From Clostridiaceae bacterium (lineage in GTDB: Bacteria > Bacillota > Clostridia > Acetivibrionales > Acetivibrionaceae): a DNA stretch of 56,105 bases. Both the position numbers and the translations under genes were made by a program. Below are positions 54,549-56,105 of this stretch, piece by piece. The notes under the pieces were generated by a model. That model was given only the letters and a program-made list of their open reading frames with translations, ran no database searches and was not told where the DNA came from. Each line of letters starts with the position of its first letter. Position 1 is the first letter of the stretch. The stretch spans positions 1-56,105 of the forward strand of contig JAAYPF010000181.1 in assembly GCA_012519925.1 (NCBI GenBank), given 5' to 3'.

Positions 54549-55133
54549 ATGGCACTTAATATAACTCAAACCTATGCAAAAATTGGTATTGAAACAACTC
54601 CGTCTATGCTTGAAATCCGAACACAAAGAGCACAATTACAGATGAAACAAAAGCATGCAAAAATAGAAATAGATAGTACGCCGCCAATGGTTGAGATTGA
54701 CCAATATGAAGCTTTTGCTAGTGTGGGATTTAAAAACAACTATGACCTTATAAAGTCAGAGGTTGAAAGGGCTAAGCAAGAGCACTTAGAAAACATAGGA
54801 AAAATAGCAGATGATGGAAATATGTTAGCGGCTATTGAAAACGGAGGCAATCCTATAGCCGAAATGGCCCTAAGGGATTCTTATACTACCCATGAATTTA
54901 ACATTGATTTTATTCCTAAAGAGAGACCTAAGATTAGCTTAATAGAGGGAGAGCTTAATATTGAATTTGAGAATGGAGATAACGAAGGATTAAATAACGG
55001 TGTAGAGGTAAATTATATTCCAGCACAGGTAAACATAAATTATACCCCAGCACAGGTAAAAATATTTTTATCCCAGTATGCGTCAATTAAGTTTGACTAC
55101 ATAAAAGAAAATAAAGTTAATGTGTATATCTAA
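54549..55133 (+). CDS. DUF6470 / YviE-like flagellar operon protein
   Basis: 194 residues. The family pattern is a string of short beta repeats: TYAKIGIETTPSMLEI, KHAKIEIDSTPPMVEI and, near the end, VNINYTPAQVKIFLS. A charged helical centre follows about residue 60. Same place, between flgL and fliW, as B. subtilis yviE. Function unknown; it may be exported or help assembly. Start ATG after AAGAAGGTGAG. Confidence 0.82.
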   Translation: MALNITQTYAKIGIETTPSMLEIRTQRAQLQMKQKHAKIEIDSTPPMVEIDQYEAFASVGFKNNYDLIKSEVERAKQEHLENIGKIADDGNMLAAIENGGNPIAEMALRDSYTTHEFNIDFIPKERPKISLIEGELNIEFENGDNEGLNNGVEVNYIPAQVNINYTPAQVKIFLSQYASIKFDYIKENKVNVYI

Positions 55134-55168
55134 TAGCTAAACTGTGAAGTATAAACGGAGGAGATCAA

Positions 55169-55648
55169 ATGCTTCTAAACACTAAGCACTTTGGAGAAAT
55201 TGAAATTGATGAAAGCAAAATCATAACATTTAAGGAAGGGATACCGAGTTTTGAGGATTTAAAGAGATATATAGTATTGTATAACGGAGACGAGACATCA
55301 CCCTTCCGATGGCTTCAATGTGTTGATGACGGGCAGCTTGCTTTTGCGGTAATTAACCCTTTCATGATTCTAAAAAATTATGATATTGAAATCTCTGAGG
55401 AGACGGTTGAGAGTCTTAATATTGAAAGCATAACGGATGTGATGGTTTTGGCAATAGTTGTTGTACCAGAAGAACCTAATAAAATGACAATGAATCTAAA
55501 GGCTCCTGTAATTATTAATACAAAAAATAATAGCGGAATGCAAGTTGTCCTTGACACGGATATGTATAGTGTGCGACACTATATTATAGAAGAACTCCGT
55601 AGACAGGAGGTAAATACAGGTGCTGGTTCTAACAAGGAAGAAAAATGA
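55169..55648 (+). CDS. fliW: Flagellar assembly factor FliW
   Basis: Binds either flagellin or CsrA, freeing flagellin mRNA from repression when flagellin runs low. 159 residues with the FliW start [36 protein letters not shown] and a [19 protein letters not shown] core. Its last 29 bp overlap csrA, so the two proteins are made in a coupled manner. Confidence 0.94.
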   Translation: MLLNTKHFGEIEIDESKIITFKEGIPSFEDLKRYIVLYNGDETSPFRWLQCVDDGQLAFAVINPFMILKNYDIEISEETVESLNIESITDVMVLAIVVVPEEPNKMTMNLKAPVIINTKNNSGMQVVLDTDMYSVRHYIIEELRRQEVNTGAGSNKEEK

Positions 55649-55835
55649 ATCAATAGTTATAAACGACAATATTGAGATTACTATTGTGGATGTTCAAGGA
55701 GATCAGGTGCGAATTGGAATTAACGCACCTAAGAGCGTTTCTATTTATAGGAAGGAAATATTCCTTGAAATTCAGGCAGAGAATAAAAGAGCTGCCAATG
55801 TGAAGTCTATTAATCTGAAAGATTTGCTCAAGTAG
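55620..55835 (+). CDS. csrA: Carbon storage regulator CsrA
   Basis: RNA-binding dimer that blocks translation at GGA-containing leaders, mainly hag in Firmicutes. 71 residues, GTG start behind AGGAGG, opening [37 protein letters not shown] with all RNA-contact residues of the family, including the N-terminal LTRK. It is the last gene of the flgM-csrA operon, before the terminator at 55837. Confidence 0.96.
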   Translation: MLVLTRKKNESIVINDNIEITIVDVQGDQVRIGINAPKSVSIYRKEIFLEIQAENKRAANVKSINLKDLLK

Positions 55836-55836
55836 T

Positions 55837-55866
55837 AAAAAGTGATTGGTGAAATCACTTTTTTTG
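55837..55866 (+). terminator. Terminator after csrA
   Basis: AAAAAGTGATT, loop GGTGA, AATCACTTTTTTT. Confidence 0.9.
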
Positions 55867-55926
55867 TGGTTTTTATTAATATGTTAAAATGTTGAATTAG
55901 TTGTGTTAAAACAGAATAAAATTTTT

Positions 55927-55961
55927 AAAAAAATCTTAAAAATTGTGTTAAGATTTTTTTT
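55927..55961. terminator. Second terminator-like hairpin overlapping the hag promoter
   Basis: AAAAAAATCTTAA and TTAAGATTTTTTT with an 8-nt loop and A/T runs on both sides. The 3' arm carries the TTAA of the SigD-type hag promoter. Confidence 0.65.
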
Positions 55962-55974
55962 ATTAAGTCGATAA
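55948..55974 (+). promoter_or_regulatory. SigD (sigma-28)-type promoter of flagellin
   Basis: TTAA, exactly 15 nt, GTCGATAA, about 115 nt ahead of the hag ATG. Same pattern as the flgM promoter at 49517. Confidence 0.6.
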
Positions 55975-55981
55975 ATATAAT

Positions 55982-56088
55982 GAGATCACTTAAGAATATA
56001 TTTTTTCAAGAAGGCCTGTTGTTAAAATATTATTCAAGTGATGAGCGCATGGACGCAAAAAACCAAAAGAATCAAGGAGGAATTTTTT
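55982..56088 (+). promoter_or_regulatory. hag mRNA leader with probable CsrA sites
   Basis: The leader has an AGGAGG ribosome site at 56075-56080 in the CsrA-favoured context CAAGGAGG and a second GGA at 56051-56053. B. subtilis hag is repressed by CsrA at two such sites. With fliW-csrA directly upstream, the same control is likely here. Confidence 0.5.
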
Positions 56089-56105
56089 ATGAGAATTAAT
56101 AACAA
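56089..56105 (+). CDS. hag: Flagellin, first codons only (cut by the window end)
   Basis: ATG behind AAGGAGG, then codons for MRINN, the usual flagellin opening (MRINxN). The call rests mainly on position after fliW-csrA and on the SigD-type promoter. Confidence 0.8.

Overview
The window looks like a chromosomal stretch of a low-GC, strictly anaerobic, endospore-forming, motile clostridium. The signs are AT-rich intergenic DNA, strong Shine-Dalgarno sites, many TTG and GTG starts, a SigI/RsgI pair (typical of Bacillus and of cellulolytic clostridia of the Acetivibrio/Hungateiclostridium type), a rubredoxin, the sporulation protein YyaC, a T-box leader, a cobalamin riboswitch and a Bacillus-like late flagellar cluster. 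Genus is an inference; no rRNA gene is present.

Layout. 1-870: decayed group II intron reverse transcriptase and other unrecognised debris. 878-7090: TopB-type topoisomerase, a secreted M14 murein peptidase, DUF951 protein, HtrA protease, guanine deaminase, small membrane protein. 6955-14318: branched-chain amino acid operon (T-box, ilvB-ilvN-ilvC, leuA, cimA, small protein). 14380-19300: DUF368 membrane protein, sigI-rsgI, GGDEF cyclase. 19698-20906: rpsF-ssb-rpsR with a probable S6:S18 leader. 21061-27150: repeat array, YihY protein, galU, a large secreted phosphodiester glycosidase-like protein, a TtcA-like tRNA thiolase. 27419-30848: tRNA-Pro, then a cobalamin riboswitch controlling btuF-btuC-btuD. 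30942-35203: minus-strand operon of a VCBS-like protein, a DUF3160 lipoprotein and a CapA-like protein. 35241-39347: tRNA-Val, tRNA-Thr, Zn-ribbon protein, rho, rpmE. 39385-45072: secreted amidase, a possible sRNA, a PAS-SpoIIE phosphatase, yyaC, rubredoxin, a 46-aa protein, a STAS protein. 45161-47224: glutamine amidotransferase, then a two-gene unit of an AgrC-like membrane protein without kinase parts and a 40-aa AgrD-like peptide. 47400-56105: mscS, comF, yvyF, flgM, flgN, two flgK genes, flgL, yviE-like, fliW, csrA and the first codons of flagellin.

How the genes work together. IlvB/N, IlvC, LeuA and CimA feed valine, leucine and threonine-independent isoleucine synthesis under a leucine-type T-box; ilvD and leuBCD are not here. 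BtuFCD imports cobalamin and is shut off by it. From comF to hag the gene order matches Bacillus subtilis apart from a second flgK. FlgM/SigD and FliW/CsrA presumably time flagellin synthesis, and two matching SigD-type promoters precede flgM and hag.

The strongest candidate for something undescribed is the 46.0-47.2 kb unit: a peptide with the exact layout of clostridial AgrD but with serine in place of the ring cysteine, beside a receptor-like protein whose HDYxN phospho-acceptor motif reads REFVQ and whose ATPase domain is absent. Other points worth a look are a promoter/terminator-bounded C-rich RNA at 40.7-40.9 kb, an EF-hand-like loop in the second FlgK, a T-box promoter inside a coding region, and a 50-bp repeat found identically at 21 kb and 35 kb.
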